Source of the DNA: Kiloniellaceae bacterium
GTDB lineage: Bacteria > Pseudomonadota > Alphaproteobacteria > Kiloniellales > Kiloniellaceae
DNA length: 64,000 nucleotides
Assembly: GCA_009377535.1 (NCBI GenBank)
Contig: WHTV01000003.1
Coordinates: 1-64,000 of the forward strand
Reading direction: 5' to 3'
Shown here piece by piece: positions 1-11,951 of this stretch. Every line of letters starts with the position of its first letter. The stretch's first letter is position 1. Made by a program: the position numbers and the translations under genes. The notes under the pieces were generated by a model, which was not told the origin of the DNA, ran no database searches, and saw only the letters and a program-made list of their open reading frames with translations.

Positions 1-1964
<1,964 letters not shown>

Positions 1965-3635
1965 TCAGCTGGTGCCGATCAGGCGTTCGGCGGCAGCGCG
2001 TGCTTCCTCGGTGATCTCGGCGCCGGAGAGCATGCGGGCGATCTCTTCGCGGCGGTCGCCGGCGTCGAGTCGACTCACCTGCGTTGCGACGTGCTTGCCT
2101 GCCATCTGCTTCAGCACCTGCCAATGTTGGGCTCCGCGGGCGGCCACCTGCGGGCTGTGGGTGATGACCAGCACCTGGCGATCGCGGGCGAGGCGCTCCA
2201 GGCGCTCGCCCACCGCATGGGCGGTGGCGCCGCCGACGCCGCTGTCGACCTCGTCGAACACCAGGCTGCGTTCGGGATTGACGCTGGCCAGCACCACCTT
2301 GATGGCGAGCAGGAAGCGCGCCAGCTCGCCGCCCGAGGCGATGCGGCCGAGCGGACCGGGCGCGCTGCCGGGATTGGTCGCCACCTCGAAGGCGATGCGG
2401 TCGAGGCCCTGGGCCGACCAATCGCTTTCCTCCAGGCGCTCCAAGGCGGTGTGGAAGAGTGCGCGCTCCAGCTTCAGGGGCGGCAATTCGGCCATCACTG
2501 CCTTGTCGAGGGCGACGGCCGCCTTGGCCCGCTTCTTCGACAGCGCCTCGGCGCTCTCCTGGTAGCGCCGGCGGGCGGCGGCGGCCGCCTCGGCCAGCTT
2601 GGTGAGTTCGGCCTCGCCGCCGTCAATGGCGGCGAGACGCTCGGCCAGCTGCCCGCGCAGGGCCGGCAGGGCGTCGACAGCGGTGTGGTGCTTGCGCGCC
2701 ATGTCCTGCAGGGCGAAGTATCGTTCCTCCACGGCCTCCAGGGTGTCGGCGTCGAGCTCCATGTCGCCGGCGTAGGAGTTCAGCTGAGCCATCGCTTCCT
2801 CGGCTTCCAGCGCGGCGCGCTGCAATGCCTCCAGGGCGGGGGCGAGGGCCTTGCCGGCGGTCGGCGCGATGCGTTCCAGGATGCGCAGGGCGCGGCCCAG
2901 AGCCGGCTCGGCGCCACCCCCGTCGTCGCTGGCGATCTCGCCCAGGGCCGCGTTGACGCCTTCCACCAGCTTTTCGCGGTGCATCAGCCGGTTGCGCTTC
3001 TCGGCCAGGCCGGCCTCCTCGCCGGGGCGGGGATCGAGGGCATCGAGTTCCTCCACCGCGTGGCGCAGGAAGGCCTCGTCGCGTTGGGCCTCGGCGAGGC
3101 GCTTGGCGGCGGCCTCGCGCGCCGTCAGCGCCTCCTGCCAGGCCCGCCAGAGCTCGCGCAGAGCGCGCGCCTCGGGTTTCAGCCGGCCGTAGGCGTCGAG
3201 CAGTACGCGATGGGTCGCGGGGTCCATCAGGCCGCGCTGGTCGAACTGGCCCTGGATCTCGATCAGCGAATCGGCCAGCTGGCGCAGCAGGCCGGCCGAG
3301 GCGGCCTGGTCGTTGACATAGGCACGGCTGCGACCGTCCTGGGTCAGCACGCGGCGCAGCAGCAGCTGGTCTTCGGCCTCAAGGCCCTGTTCGGCGAGCA
3401 GGGCGCGGGCCGGATGGTCGGCGGCGACGTCGAAAACGGCCGTGACGCTGGCTTGCTCGGCGCCGGGCCGCAGCAGGCCGGCGTCGGCCCTGTTGCCCAG
3501 CGCAAAACCGAGGGAATCGAGCAGGATCGACTTACCGGCGCCCGTTTCCCCGGTCAACACACCGAGTCCGCGATCGAAGGAAAGGTCGAGCTTCTCGATG
3601 ATGACGATGTTGCGGATCGACAGGCTGATCAGCAT
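1965..3635 (-). CDS. recN: DNA repair protein RecN
   Basis: RecN is an SMC-like ATPase of recombinational double-strand-break repair. The 556-residue product begins MLISLSIRNIVIIEKLDL, with Walker A GETGAGKS at residues 29-36. A long charged, Ala/Glu/Leu-rich middle region is predicted to be coiled coil. The C-terminus carries the ABC signature (ASGGELARFLLAIK) and Walker B (SLVFDEVDSGVGG). The length matches the family. It sits between bamD and ligA, 20 bp after the bamD stop, in the common alphaproteobacterial order lpxC-bamD-recN-ligA. No separate promoter is obvious, so it is probably transcribed with bamD. Confidence 0.97.
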   Translation of the reverse strand: MLISLSIRNIVIIEKLDLSFDRGLGVLTGETGAGKSILLDSLGFALGNRADAGLLRPGAEQASVTAVFDVAADHPARALLAEQGLEAEDQLLLRRVLTQDGRSRAYVNDQAASAGLLRQLADSLIEIQGQFDQRGLMDPATHRVLLDAYGRLKPEARALRELWRAWQEALTAREAAAKRLAEAQRDEAFLRHAVEELDALDPRPGEEAGLAEKRNRLMHREKLVEGVNAALGEIASDDGGGAEPALGRALRILERIAPTAGKALAPALEALQRAALEAEEAMAQLNSYAGDMELDADTLEAVEERYFALQDMARKHHTAVDALPALRGQLAERLAAIDGGEAELTKLAEAAAAARRRYQESAEALSKKRAKAAVALDKAVMAELPPLKLERALFHTALERLEESDWSAQGLDRIAFEVATNPGSAPGPLGRIASGGELARFLLAIKVVLASVNPERSLVFDEVDSGVGGATAHAVGERLERLARDRQVLVITHSPQVAARGAQHWQVLKQMAGKHVATQVSRLDAGDRREEIARMLSGAEITEEARAAAERLIGTS

Positions 3636-3655
3636 TCACCGATCCTGTGCCGAGG

Positions 3656-4486
3656 CTAAAAAAGGTTTGAGATCCAGGAGCCTTCGCTCTCTTCCGGATA
3701 GAGATTCTCGCCGGTCAGCAGAGCATAGCTGTCGAGGTACCACTCGCTGCCCGGAAAATTGTGGCCGAGCACCGCTGCGGTCGACTTGGCCTCGTCGACG
3801 ATGCCCATGGCGAGGTAGCTCTCCACCAGCCGGTGCAAGGCTTCCGGGACGTGGGTTGTGGTCTGATAGCCCTCGATGACGATGCGGAAGCGGTTGATGG
3901 CGGCAAGGTACTCGCTGCGGCCCTGATAGAAGCGTCCGATCTCCATGTGCTTGCCCGCCAGGTGATCGAGGGCGAGATCGATCTTCAGACTGGCGTCGCG
4001 CGCGTATTTGCTGTCGGGGAAGCGGCGCACCAGCTCCTCGAGCGCGTTCAGTGCATCTGAAGTCGCCTTCTGATCGCGGCGCACGTCGGAGATCTGCTCA
4101 TAGTGGCAGATTGCCTTGAGGTAATAGGCGTAGGCGACGTCCGGGCTGCCGGGATGCAGCTCGATGAAGCGGTCGAGGGCGTTGACCGCCTCGTCGTAGG
4201 AATTCTCCTGGTAGAAGGCGTAGGCGGCCATGAGCTGCGCCTTGGCAGCCCACTCGGAATAGGGATGCTGGCGTTCGACCTCGTCGAAGAGGCGCGCCGC
4301 TTCTTCGTAGTTACCGACCTGCATGGCATCGAGCGCGCCGTTGTAGAGTTCTTCGACCGGCCTTTCGACATAGGTGGGCGGGTCGTCGTCGGAGCTGCAG
4401 GCGCCGAGCGCCAGAACGAGCAGCGCCGCGGCGGCGATGCGGGCCGCGCGGAGCCGCCCGCGATGCGTCGATTGTAGTTCTCTCAT
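3656..4486 (-). CDS. bamD: Outer membrane assembly lipoprotein BamD
   Basis: BamD is the essential lipoprotein of the BAM complex that inserts beta-barrel proteins into the outer membrane. The 276-residue protein has a lipoprotein signal peptide ending in the lipobox LALGAC, so Cys30 would be lipidated. It is followed by tetratricopeptide-like repeats (for example EELYNGALDAMQVGNYEEAARLF is the first helix pair). The family feature HPYSEWAAKAQLMAAYAFY is present. It lies between lpxC and recN and has its own sigma70-like promoter about 100 bp upstream. Confidence 0.95.
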   Translation of the reverse strand: MRELQSTHRGRLRAARIAAAALLVLALGACSSDDDPPTYVERPVEELYNGALDAMQVGNYEEAARLFDEVERQHPYSEWAAKAQLMAAYAFYQENSYDEAVNALDRFIELHPGSPDVAYAYYLKAICHYEQISDVRRDQKATSDALNALEELVRRFPDSKYARDASLKIDLALDHLAGKHMEIGRFYQGRSEYLAAINRFRIVIEGYQTTTHVPEALHRLVESYLAMGIVDEAKSTAAVLGHNFPGSEWYLDSYALLTGENLYPEESEGSWISNLF

Positions 4487-4588
4487 GGTCCTTCGTGTCC
4501 CCGAGGTGCCAAGCGCCGCCTGGGCGCGCCCCCGACTGCTCCGGCAGCCTGCCGAATCAGCAAGATGCCGTTGCTGTCCTTAGCGCCG

Positions 4589-4617
4589 ACTATAGGTCCA
4601 AGCGCCGACGGCCTCAA
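4589..4617 (-). promoter_or_regulatory. Predicted promoter of bamD-recN-ligA
   Basis: On the minus strand a -35 TTGAGG (4612-4617) is followed after exactly 17 bp by a -10 TATAGT (4589-4594). Transcription would start near 4582 and give a leader of about 95 nt before the bamD ATG at 4486. This lies inside the 226-bp gap between lpxC and bamD. It is inferred from sequence only. Confidence 0.5.
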
Positions 4618-4712
4618 GCGGCCTCGTCCGGCGGAATTCCGCTCATTTTGGGGCTTGCAGGGGTGGGGGCAGGGGTGCCGGAACGCCGGAAGGCCAAGCC
4701 GGGCAGCTGGTC

Positions 4713-5666
4713 TCAGGCGCGGGCGGCGACGGCCCGCATCGGCTGGCCCTGGGCGCCGGCGGCCGCCGCCGGGGCGGCAGCCAGCTCCGTCCACTCCCAG
4801 GCGCCTTCTTCGGCGAACAGCGCCTGCAACAGGCGCAGGGTGAGCGCGTGGCCCGCCCGGTCGCCCTGGAAGTGACCAATGATCGGGGTGCCGACCAGAT
4901 AGAGGTCGCCGATCGAATCCAGTACCTTGTGGCGCACGAACTCGTTGTGGAAGCGCAGGCCCTCCTCGTTGAGGATACCTTTGCCGTTGACCACGATGGC
5001 GTTTTCCAGGGAACCGCCGCGAGCGAGGCCCATGGCGCGCATCTTCTCGATGTCCTGCGCCAGGCCGAAAGTGCGCGCGCGCGCCACGTCACGCTTGAAG
5101 GCGCTCTCGTTCACTTCCGTGAACCACTCCTGGCGGCCGATCACGCTGTCGCCGAAGTCGATCTCGAAGCCGACCGTGAAGCTGCCGCCCGGCGCCAGGG
5201 AGGCGCTGCGGTGCGGCTCGGCGACCGAAACTTCGCTGAGAATGCGCAGGGCGCGGCGCGGGCTGCGGAGCACCGCCACGCCGGCGCATTCGATCAGGAA
5301 AATGAAAGGGGCGGCGCTGCCGTCCATGATCGGCACTTCCGGGCCATTCAGCTCGACCACTGCATTGTCGATCCCGCAAGCGCTGAGGGCCGCCATCAAG
5401 TGCTCGATGGTAGCCACCTGATTGCCCTTGCCGTCGACCAGGGTGGTGCAGAGCGGAGTCTCCACCGCATTGCACCACAGCGCCTGAACTTCGCTGCCGC
5501 CGCAGGCGTCGGTGCGACGGAACACGATACCGGTATCCGCCTCGGCCGGGTGCAGGTTCATGCTGACCTTGGCACCACTGTGCAGCGCCACACCAGAGCA
5601 GTGAATCGAATTCTTAAGCGTCTGCTGTAGAACGACTTTTCCGGCCGAACCGCTGTCTGCTGCCAT
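4713..5666 (-). CDS. lpxC: UDP-3-O-acyl-N-acetylglucosamine deacetylase LpxC
   Basis: LpxC is the zinc deacetylase that commits precursors to lipid A synthesis. With ATG 5666 the product is 317 residues (MAADSGSAGKVVLQQTLKNS). The zinc ligands are His89 (EHLMAAL), His246 and Asp250 (HKVLDSIGD), and the catalytic His273 lies in AGHALTLRLL. The open frame extends 28 codons further upstream, but those residues have no family counterpart, and a purine-rich ACGGGA lies just before ATG 5666. The last 25 or so residues are an Ala-rich extension. It stands downstream of ftsZ, separated from it by a hairpin. Confidence 0.95.
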   Translation of the reverse strand: MAADSGSAGKVVLQQTLKNSIHCSGVALHSGAKVSMNLHPAEADTGIVFRRTDACGGSEVQALWCNAVETPLCTTLVDGKGNQVATIEHLMAALSACGIDNAVVELNGPEVPIMDGSAAPFIFLIECAGVAVLRSPRRALRILSEVSVAEPHRSASLAPGGSFTVGFEIDFGDSVIGRQEWFTEVNESAFKRDVARARTFGLAQDIEKMRAMGLARGGSLENAIVVNGKGILNEEGLRFHNEFVRHKVLDSIGDLYLVGTPIIGHFQGDRAGHALTLRLLQALFAEEGAWEWTELAAAPAAAAGAQGQPMRAVAARA

Positions 5667-5844
5667 GATTCCCGTCACAATCCGTAAGGTTGATCGACCG
5701 TAAAACCCGAAATAGAAGCCACGAAAGAAGTAAAGTTCCTGCCAAGCCACCGCGTCTTTTTCGTCTCAGAGTCGCTGTTACTGCAACCCATGGCACCGGC
5801 GACAGTCTTGTCAGGAGCCCCCAACCAAAAACGCATTAACAAGT

Positions 5845-5868
5845 AGGGGGACTATAAGAAGTCCCCCT
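5845..5868 (-). terminator. Hairpin terminator after ftsZ
   Basis: A perfect 9-bp stem (AGGGGGACT / AGTCCCCCT) with a 6-base loop lies 80 bp past the ftsZ stop. On the minus strand it is followed, after a short gap, by GTTAATGCGTTTTTGG. The U-rich tract is displaced by about 10 nt, so termination could be partial. It separates the mra-ftsZ transcript from lpxC. Confidence 0.6.
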
Positions 5869-5948
5869 CAAGCGCTCAAATCACTCTTTGTTACAGTATG
5901 TTACCGCGCTGCAATGGAGCCTCGCGGCCCCGTTGCAGCGCGGGTCCA

Positions 5949-7790
5949 TCAGTTCGCCTGACGGCGTAGGAAGGCGGGAATGTCCAGCAGGTCCTCCTCC
6001 GCCTGGCTGTGGCCGATGCGCTCGGCGGGGTCCAGGCCGGAAAGCCGCGGCTGGGCGGTGGTGCCGCCGGAGGCCGGGCGGCTGCCGGCCGGGGCTGCCG
6101 CCTGGCGCTCCGGCTGGGCCGGCGAAGCGCTGCGCGCCGCGGTCGGCCTGGCCACCGGCTGGGCCAATTCGGCCTGACGCGCGGCCGCAGCCTCGCTGCC
6201 TTGGGACGCCGCCAGGGCACGGGCGGCGCCGGTCACCTTGGCGAAGAGGCCCTGGCCACCGCGCTTCGGGGCCGCTGCCTGCGGCTCGGCGGGACGTTCG
6301 ATCGCCCGCCGGCTCGGCTGCGGCTGCACCGCGGGCCTGGCGGCTGCCGGCGGCGCCATCTCATAGCGTTCCGGCTCGCGCCGTGCGGCGTTGGCCAGGG
6401 CCGCTTCGGCAAAGGGGTCCGGCTCGGCATGGAAGTCGCCCGCTTCACCCCCGCGGTCAGCCTCGGCTTCGGCCGGCATCGGGGCGAAGAAGCTGTCCTC
6501 CTCGGCGCGGGCTTCCGGCACCCGCTCGGCTTGGTGCTCCGGCTCGGCCATGGCGATGGCCGCCGAACCGGCAGCGTGACCCGTGGCCGCGGCATAGGGC
6601 TCGCCGCTCAGGCCCGCCGAACTGCCCGTTACCGGGTACTTGGTCGAGGGGAAGCCGCCGGCCGTCGGATGGCCGAAGAGGCCGCCGCTGGCGGCTGCCA
6701 CTGCGGCGGAAGCCGTCGTCACCGCAGCCGCACCGGCCCCGGCCGAACTGCCGCTCTCGATGTGGCGGGCCTTCTGGCCGCCGACCAGGCTGAGGGTGAT
6801 CGGCTTCGGCCGGGTCTGGGCATCGACGTCGATGCCGGTCGCCACCACGGAGACCCGCATGCGGCCGTCGAGCGTGTGGTCGAAGGTGGAGCCGAAGATG
6901 ATGTTGGCTTCCGGATCGACCTCGTCGCGGATGCGGTTGGCCGCCTCGTCGACCTCGAAGAGGGTGAGGTCCATGCCGCCGGTGATGTTGATGAGCACGC
7001 CGCGGGCGCCCTTCATCGAAACATCGTCGAGCAGCGGGTTGGAGATCGCGGCCTCGGCGGCGGCGACCGCACGGCCTTCGCCTTCCGCTTCGCCGGTGCC
7101 CATCATGGCCTTGCCCATCTCCGACATCACCGCGCGAATATCGGCGAAGTCGAGGTTGATCATGCCCGGATTGACCATCAGGTCGGTAACCCCGCGCACG
7201 CCGGAATTCAGCACGTCGTCGGCCATCTTGAAGGCGTCCGCGAAGGTCGTCTTCTCGTTGGCCACGCGAAACAGGTTCTGGTTCGGGATGATGATCAGCG
7301 TGTCGACGTACTGGGTCAGTTCGTTGATGCCCGTCTCGGCGAGGCGCATGCGGTGCACGCCCTCGAAGTGAAAGGGCTTGGTCACCACGCCGACCGTCAG
7401 GATGCCGGCCTCGCGCGCTGCCCGGGCGATCACCGGCGCTGCGCCGGTGCCCGTGCCGCCGCCCATGCCGGCGGTGATGAAGACCATGTGCTGGCCCTCG
7501 ATGTCGGTGAGGATCTCGTCGAGCGCCTCCTCCGCGGCCGCACGGCCGATGTCGGGACGCGAGCCGGCACCCAGGCCCTGGGTGATGTTGCGGCCAAGCT
7601 GGATCCGTCTGTCGCAGAGCGACTGACTGAGCGCCTGTGCGTCGGTATTGGTGATGAGAAATTCAACGCCGTCCAGATTGGTCTGGATCATGTTGTTGAC
7701 GGCATTGCCGCCCGCACCGCCCACGCCGATCACGGTGATCCGCGGAGACAGGTCCGGTGTCGTAGAAGGTACGTTCAGATTGAGTGTCAT
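5949..7790 (-). CDS. ftsZ: Cell division GTPase FtsZ
   Basis: FtsZ is the tubulin-like GTPase that forms the cytokinetic ring. The 613-residue product has the GTPase fold over about the first 320 residues, including [15 protein letters not shown] and the tubulin signature GGGTGTG at 110-116. This is followed by roughly 270 residues of Ala/Pro/Glu/Arg-rich, low-complexity linker. It ends in the conserved C-terminal peptide [11 protein letters not shown], which normally binds FtsA and other partners. The long linker is typical of many alphaproteobacteria. It is the last gene before the hairpin terminator and follows ftsA by 97 bp. Confidence 0.98.
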   Translation of the reverse strand: MTLNLNVPSTTPDLSPRITVIGVGGAGGNAVNNMIQTNLDGVEFLITNTDAQALSQSLCDRRIQLGRNITQGLGAGSRPDIGRAAAEEALDEILTDIEGQHMVFITAGMGGGTGTGAAPVIARAAREAGILTVGVVTKPFHFEGVHRMRLAETGINELTQYVDTLIIIPNQNLFRVANEKTTFADAFKMADDVLNSGVRGVTDLMVNPGMINLDFADIRAVMSEMGKAMMGTGEAEGEGRAVAAAEAAISNPLLDDVSMKGARGVLINITGGMDLTLFEVDEAANRIRDEVDPEANIIFGSTFDHTLDGRMRVSVVATGIDVDAQTRPKPITLSLVGGQKARHIESGSSAGAGAAAVTTASAAVAAASGGLFGHPTAGGFPSTKYPVTGSSAGLSGEPYAAATGHAAGSAAIAMAEPEHQAERVPEARAEEDSFFAPMPAEAEADRGGEAGDFHAEPDPFAEAALANAARREPERYEMAPPAAARPAVQPQPSRRAIERPAEPQAAAPKRGGQGLFAKVTGAARALAASQGSEAAAARQAELAQPVARPTAARSASPAQPERQAAAPAGSRPASGGTTAQPRLSGLDPAERIGHSQAEEDLLDIPAFLRRQAN

Positions 7791-7887
7791 GTCTGCCTCC
7801 AGTCGCCTAAGACGCTAATGAATTCCCTAGCCGGCACCGCCGGTTCGCGTTGTCCCGATCCGGCCGGAACGTCCGTTATCTGCTCTC

Positions 7888-9153
7888 TCAAAAATGCTCA
7901 CGTAGCCAATGCCCGAGACGGCCCACCAGGCCGCCCGCCTCTCGCTGTTCGGGGGCGGCCTCGCCGGGCATCGCCACCTCCGCCGTCACGGCGTAGTTCA
8001 ACAGGCCAGCGCAGGTCGCATAGGCGGGTCCTGCGGTGGCCTCGGCCAGACCGCTGATATGCGTCGGGCGGCCGATGCGCACCTGCTTGTCGAGCACGGT
8101 CGAGGCCAGCTCGCGCGTGCCCGACAGCTGACAGGCGCCGCCGGTCAGCACCACCCGGCGCCCGGCGACCTTGTCGAAGCCGCTGAGCTCGAGGCGCGCG
8201 CGCACCAGTTCCAGCGTCTCCTCGACCCGCGGCTGGATGATGCCGACCAGGAGGGAGCGCGGGATCTGCTGCGATTGGGAGGTGTCTTCCTCGCCCACCT
8301 GCGGCACGTCGATCAGCTCGCGTTCGTCGGTCGGGGCGGCGATGACGTGCCCGTAGAGGGTCTTCATGCGCTCCGCATGGACAAGCGGCGTCGACAGGCC
8401 GCGGGCGATGTCGCTGGTGACGTGATGGCCGCCGACCGGGATCACGTCGGTGAAGATCACGTTGTGCTCGTAGAACACGGCGATGGTGGTGGTGCCGCCG
8501 CCCATGTCGATTACCGTGGCGCCCAGCTCCAGCTCGTCTTCGACCAGGGAGGCAAGGCCGGAGGCATAGGGCGAGACTACGAAGGCGGCCGGCTCCAGGT
8601 GACAGCGCTGGATGCAGGTGCTGACGTTGCGCACCGCGCCCGAAGAAGCGGTGATGATGTGCATGTGCACGCCGAGCTGGTCGCCGAACATGCCGCGCGG
8701 ATCGCGGATGCCGCGATTGCCGTCGATCGAATAGCCGGTCGGGATCGAATGGATCATCTGCCGGCCGTGGTCATCGTCCTGGCGTTGCAGCTGCGTCTGG
8801 TGGCCATAGGACAGCGCGCGGCGCAGGTCGGCTTCGCCCACCTCATGGCCGTTGAGGGAAACCTCGACGCCAACGCTGGAGGAGGCGGGGTAGCCACCGG
8901 AAAGGTTGACCACCACACGATCGATGGTCTCGCCGGCCATCTGCTCGGCGGCGTGGACGGCGTTGAGCACGGAGATCTCCGCCAGGTCGAGGTCGACAAT
9001 GGCGCCGCCCTTGATGCCGCGGCTGGCCTGCTGACCGATGCCGATGACGCGCGGCGTCGCGCCGCCGTCGGCGCGCGCGATGAAGCAGCAGATCTTGCTG
9101 CTGCCGATATCCAGAGCGGCGGCGACCCCCCCTTTCACCAGACCCTTCCTCAT
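7888..9153 (-). CDS. ftsA: Cell division protein FtsA
   Basis: FtsA is the actin-like ATPase that anchors FtsZ filaments to the membrane and recruits later division proteins. The 421-residue product shows the phosphate-1 motif ALDIGSSKICCF near the N-terminus and the phosphate-2 motif VIDMGGGTTTIAVF in the middle. The C-terminus ends in LVGRLGHWLREHF, which could form the amphipathic membrane-targeting helix of the family. It lies between ftsQ (46 bp before) and ftsZ, the standard order. Confidence 0.97.
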   Translation of the reverse strand: MRKGLVKGGVAAALDIGSSKICCFIARADGGATPRVIGIGQQASRGIKGGAIVDLDLAEISVLNAVHAAEQMAGETIDRVVVNLSGGYPASSSVGVEVSLNGHEVGEADLRRALSYGHQTQLQRQDDDHGRQMIHSIPTGYSIDGNRGIRDPRGMFGDQLGVHMHIITASSGAVRNVSTCIQRCHLEPAAFVVSPYASGLASLVEDELELGATVIDMGGGTTTIAVFYEHNVIFTDVIPVGGHHVTSDIARGLSTPLVHAERMKTLYGHVIAAPTDERELIDVPQVGEEDTSQSQQIPRSLLVGIIQPRVEETLELVRARLELSGFDKVAGRRVVLTGGACQLSGTRELASTVLDKQVRIGRPTHISGLAEATAGPAYATCAGLLNYAVTAEVAMPGEAAPEQREAGGLVGRLGHWLREHF

Positions 9154-9199
9154 GTGATGCGGATATCTCCTGTTCGGGTCTGCGGCACTGTGCTGGGCA

Positions 9200-10093
9200 T
9201 CAGGTGCTTTCCCCCTTGATTTCGTCCTGGCCGATGGGCCCCCTCTCGGGATCGGTCCGCACCACCAGACGGTCCGGCAGGCGCAGATCGATGATGATGA
9301 CGTCGCGCGACAGCAGGCCCTGCTGGCGCTCGATGCGGGCGAGCTGCGACCAGGCGGCGGCGGGATCGTTCTCTGGCAGGCGCACGTCGATGTGGCCTTC
9401 GATCTGCACGTTCCAGCGCCGCCCGCCGACGCGCACCGCCGCTGTGACGCGGTCGCGCAGCTCCGGCTCGCTGTTCATCACGGCGATCAGCTTGCCGGCG
9501 TGGGCCGGCGCGTCGGACCCGACCACCAGCGGCAGGTGGGCGAAGCGGCGCGGTTCGACGCCAGGGATCACGTCGCCGTCGCGGTCGATGACGCGGATCA
9601 CGCCCTGCTCCTGCCAGAGGGCCAGCGGCTCACGCTCGGTGAGGCGGATGTAGAGGGTGCCGGGCAGCTGGCGCTCGACGCTGGCGCTGCGCACCCAGGG
9701 CAGGGCCTCCAGCTCGGCGCGGGCGGCGGCGGGGTCGATGGCGAGGATCGGCCGGCCGAGGCCGAGGCCGAGCCGGGTGAGGATCTCCTCGCCGTCGCTG
9801 CGCGCGCGGCCCTCAATCAGGACTTCTTCGATCTGCAGGCCGAGGCTCGCCGATCCTTCCAGGGCGGCCAGCTGCAGCGCTTCGGCCTGACGGCCGAACC
9901 AGCCGTCCTGGTAGAGCCAGACGAGGCCGCCGGCGGCGGCCAGCAGGGCACCCGCTGGCGCCGCGCGGCGCAGCAGGCGCCAGTTGATGCCGGTCCTGGC
10001 GCGCCGCCGCGTCGACTTCCTGACCTTGCGCTTGCTGCCGCCGCGAGCAGTGCGCTTGCCGGTCGAAGAGTTGAAGGGGTTCAGGAATCGCAT
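9200..10093 (-). CDS. ftsQ: Cell division protein FtsQ
   Basis: FtsQ is the bitopic divisome protein that links early and late division factors. The 297-residue protein has a very basic cytoplasmic N-terminus (about residues 12-40, rich in Arg and Lys), one membrane segment (AAPAGALLAAAGGLVWLY, about 45-62), a POTRA-like stretch (IEEVLIEGRARSDGEEILTRLGL) and the FtsQ domain (LPWVRSASVERQLPGTLYIRLTEREPLALWQ). It overlaps the end of ddl by 13 bp, so the two are probably translationally coupled. Confidence 0.95.
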   Translation of the reverse strand: MRFLNPFNSSTGKRTARGGSKRKVRKSTRRRARTGINWRLLRRAAPAGALLAAAGGLVWLYQDGWFGRQAEALQLAALEGSASLGLQIEEVLIEGRARSDGEEILTRLGLGLGRPILAIDPAAARAELEALPWVRSASVERQLPGTLYIRLTEREPLALWQEQGVIRVIDRDGDVIPGVEPRRFAHLPLVVGSDAPAHAGKLIAVMNSEPELRDRVTAAVRVGGRRWNVQIEGHIDVRLPENDPAAAWSQLARIERQQGLLSRDVIIIDLRLPDRLVVRTDPERGPIGQDEIKGEST

Positions 10094-11013
10094 GCGGCGT
10101 TCTCCACCATCCAGGCACAGAGTTCGGGAAAGGACAGGCCCAGGTAACGGGCCTGTTCGGGGACCAGGCTGGTCGAGGTCATGCCGGGCTGGGTATTAGT
10201 TTCCAGGTAGTAGAGACGCCCGGGCGCGCTCCGGGTGTCGTCATAGCGAAAGTCCGAACGGCTGACGCCGCGACAGCCGAGCGCCTTGTGCGCGGCCAGG
10301 GCAGCTTCCATCGCCTCGTCGTAGATCGTCTGCGGCACCTCCGCAGGCAGCACGTGCACGGCGGCGACCTGGGTGTCGTGCGAATACTTGGCGTCGTAGT
10401 CGTAGAAGCCGGCACCGTGCGGACGGATCTCGGTGACCGCCAGGGACCGGTCGCCCATCACGCTGACCGTCAATTCGCGCCCGGCGATGAAGGGTTCGAC
10501 CAGCAGATCCTGCTCGGGCTGCCAGCCGTGCACGGAGATCGGCGGCTGGTTGTCGCCCTCTCGCACGATGCGGACGCCGACGCTGGAGCCTTCGCGCACC
10601 GGCTTGACCACGTAGGGCCGTGGCATGGGGTCGGCCGCGCCAAGGTCCGCGGCCTTGATGACCAAGCCTTCGGGACTGACGACGCCGGCGGTGGCGACGA
10701 CCGTCTTGGCCATCTGCTTGTCCATCGCCAGGGCGGAAGCCAGTACGCCCGAATGAGTGTAGGGGATCTGCAGCAGCTCCAGCAGGCCCTGGATGCAGCC
10801 ATCCTCGCCCCAGCGGCCGTGCAGCGCGTTGAACACCGCATCGGGCTTCGGGGTCAGCGCCTTCACCAGCGCAGCGAGATCGCGGCTGACATCGATCTCC
10901 GCCACGTCGTAGCCCTTCTCGCGCAGCGCGGCCGCGCAGGCCTTGCCCGAGTTCAGCGACACGTCGCGCTCGGCCGAGAGCCCTCCCATGAGCACACAGA
11001 CACGCGCGCTCAC
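10081..11013 (-). CDS. ddl: D-alanine--D-alanine ligase
   Basis: Ddl joins two D-alanines to make the terminal dipeptide of peptidoglycan precursors. The GTG at 11013 is the best start: it forms a GTGA overlap with the murB stop and has GGAG 8 nt upstream. An ATG 16 codons earlier lies inside murB and adds residues with no family match. The 310-residue product shows [26 protein letters not shown], the ATP-grasp core ([14 protein letters not shown]) and ETNTQPGMT near the C-terminus. It lies between murB and ftsQ as in many alphaproteobacteria. Confidence 0.95.
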   Translation of the reverse strand: MSARVCVLMGGLSAERDVSLNSGKACAAALREKGYDVAEIDVSRDLAALVKALTPKPDAVFNALHGRWGEDGCIQGLLELLQIPYTHSGVLASALAMDKQMAKTVVATAGVVSPEGLVIKAADLGAADPMPRPYVVKPVREGSSVGVRIVREGDNQPPISVHGWQPEQDLLVEPFIAGRELTVSVMGDRSLAVTEIRPHGAGFYDYDAKYSHDTQVAAVHVLPAEVPQTIYDEAMEAALAAHKALGCRGVSRSDFRYDDTRSAPGRLYYLETNTQPGMTSTSLVPEQARYLGLSFPELCAWMVENAACDS

Positions 11014-11951
11014 GACGCATCTCCAGCATTGGCAGGGACGCCGAGACGGCGGATTTCCCACTCCAGCTCAATGCCCGAGTGCTGCTTCACCCGCCGGCGC
11101 ACTTCCTCACCGAGGGTTTCCAGGTCGGCGGCGGTGGCCTCACCGGTGTTGATCAGGAAGTTGCAGTGCTTCTCCGACACCATGGCGCCACCGCGGGTCA
11201 GGCCGCGGCAGCCGGCGGCATCGATAAGCTGCCAGGCCTTGTGGCCCGGTGGGTTCCTGAAGGTGCTGCCGCCGGTGCGGCTGCGGATCGGCTGGCTGTC
11301 GGCGCGCTGGCCCTGGATCTCCTTCATGCGCGCTTCGATCGCCGAGCGGTCGCCGGGCGCGCCGGCCAGGCGTGCGCCGAGGCAGATCCAGTCCTCCGGC
11401 CAGCCGGAGTGGCGGTAGTCGAACTGCAGCTCGGCGTTGGTCAGGCGATGCACCCTGCCCGAGGGGTCGGCGGCCTCGGCCCAGACCAGCACGTCCTTGG
11501 TCTCCTTGCCGTAGGCGCCGGCGTTCATGCGCACGGCGCCGCCGATGGTGCCCGGCACGCCGGCGAGGAATTCCAGTCCGGCGATGCCGGCCAGTTTGGC
11601 CGCGGTTGCCACGTTGAGGTCGAGAGCCGCGGCACCGCAGAGAACGTCGCTGCCTTCCGGCGCGACGTCGGCAAAGCCGCGGCCGAGGCGCAGGGTGACG
11701 CCGGGCAGGCCGCCGTCGCGGATCAGCACGTTGGAGGCGACACCAAGCACGGTGATCGGAACGTCGGCGGGCTTGGCCCTGAGGAAGGCGAGCAGGTCGT
11801 CGCGGTCGACCGGGCGGAACACCACCTCGGCGGGCCCGCCGACGCGGAACCAGGTCACGCCGGCCAGCGGCGCGCCCGCGGTCAGCCGCCCGCGCACGGC
11901 GGGCAGGCGATCGATCAGGGGAATGGTCTGCTTGGCCGCCATGGCGCTCAT
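11010..11951 (-). CDS. murB: UDP-N-acetylenolpyruvoylglucosamine reductase MurB
   Basis: MurB is the FAD enzyme that reduces enolpyruvyl-UDP-GlcNAc to UDP-MurNAc. The 313-residue product shows [16 protein letters not shown], the FAD-binding stretch [23 protein letters not shown], the FDYRHSG motif, the catalytic-Ser region TGGSTFRNP and a C-terminal Glu in [13 protein letters not shown]. Its ATG overlaps the murC stop by 4 bp (ATGA) and its stop overlaps the ddl start by 4 bp. Confidence 0.97.
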   Translation of the reverse strand: MSAMAAKQTIPLIDRLPAVRGRLTAGAPLAGVTWFRVGGPAEVVFRPVDRDDLLAFLRAKPADVPITVLGVASNVLIRDGGLPGVTLRLGRGFADVAPEGSDVLCGAAALDLNVATAAKLAGIAGLEFLAGVPGTIGGAVRMNAGAYGKETKDVLVWAEAADPSGRVHRLTNAELQFDYRHSGWPEDWICLGARLAGAPGDRSAIEARMKEIQGQRADSQPIRSRTGGSTFRNPPGHKAWQLIDAAGCRGLTRGGAMVSEKHCNFLINTGEATAADLETLGEEVRRRVKQHSGIELEWEIRRLGVPANAGDAS

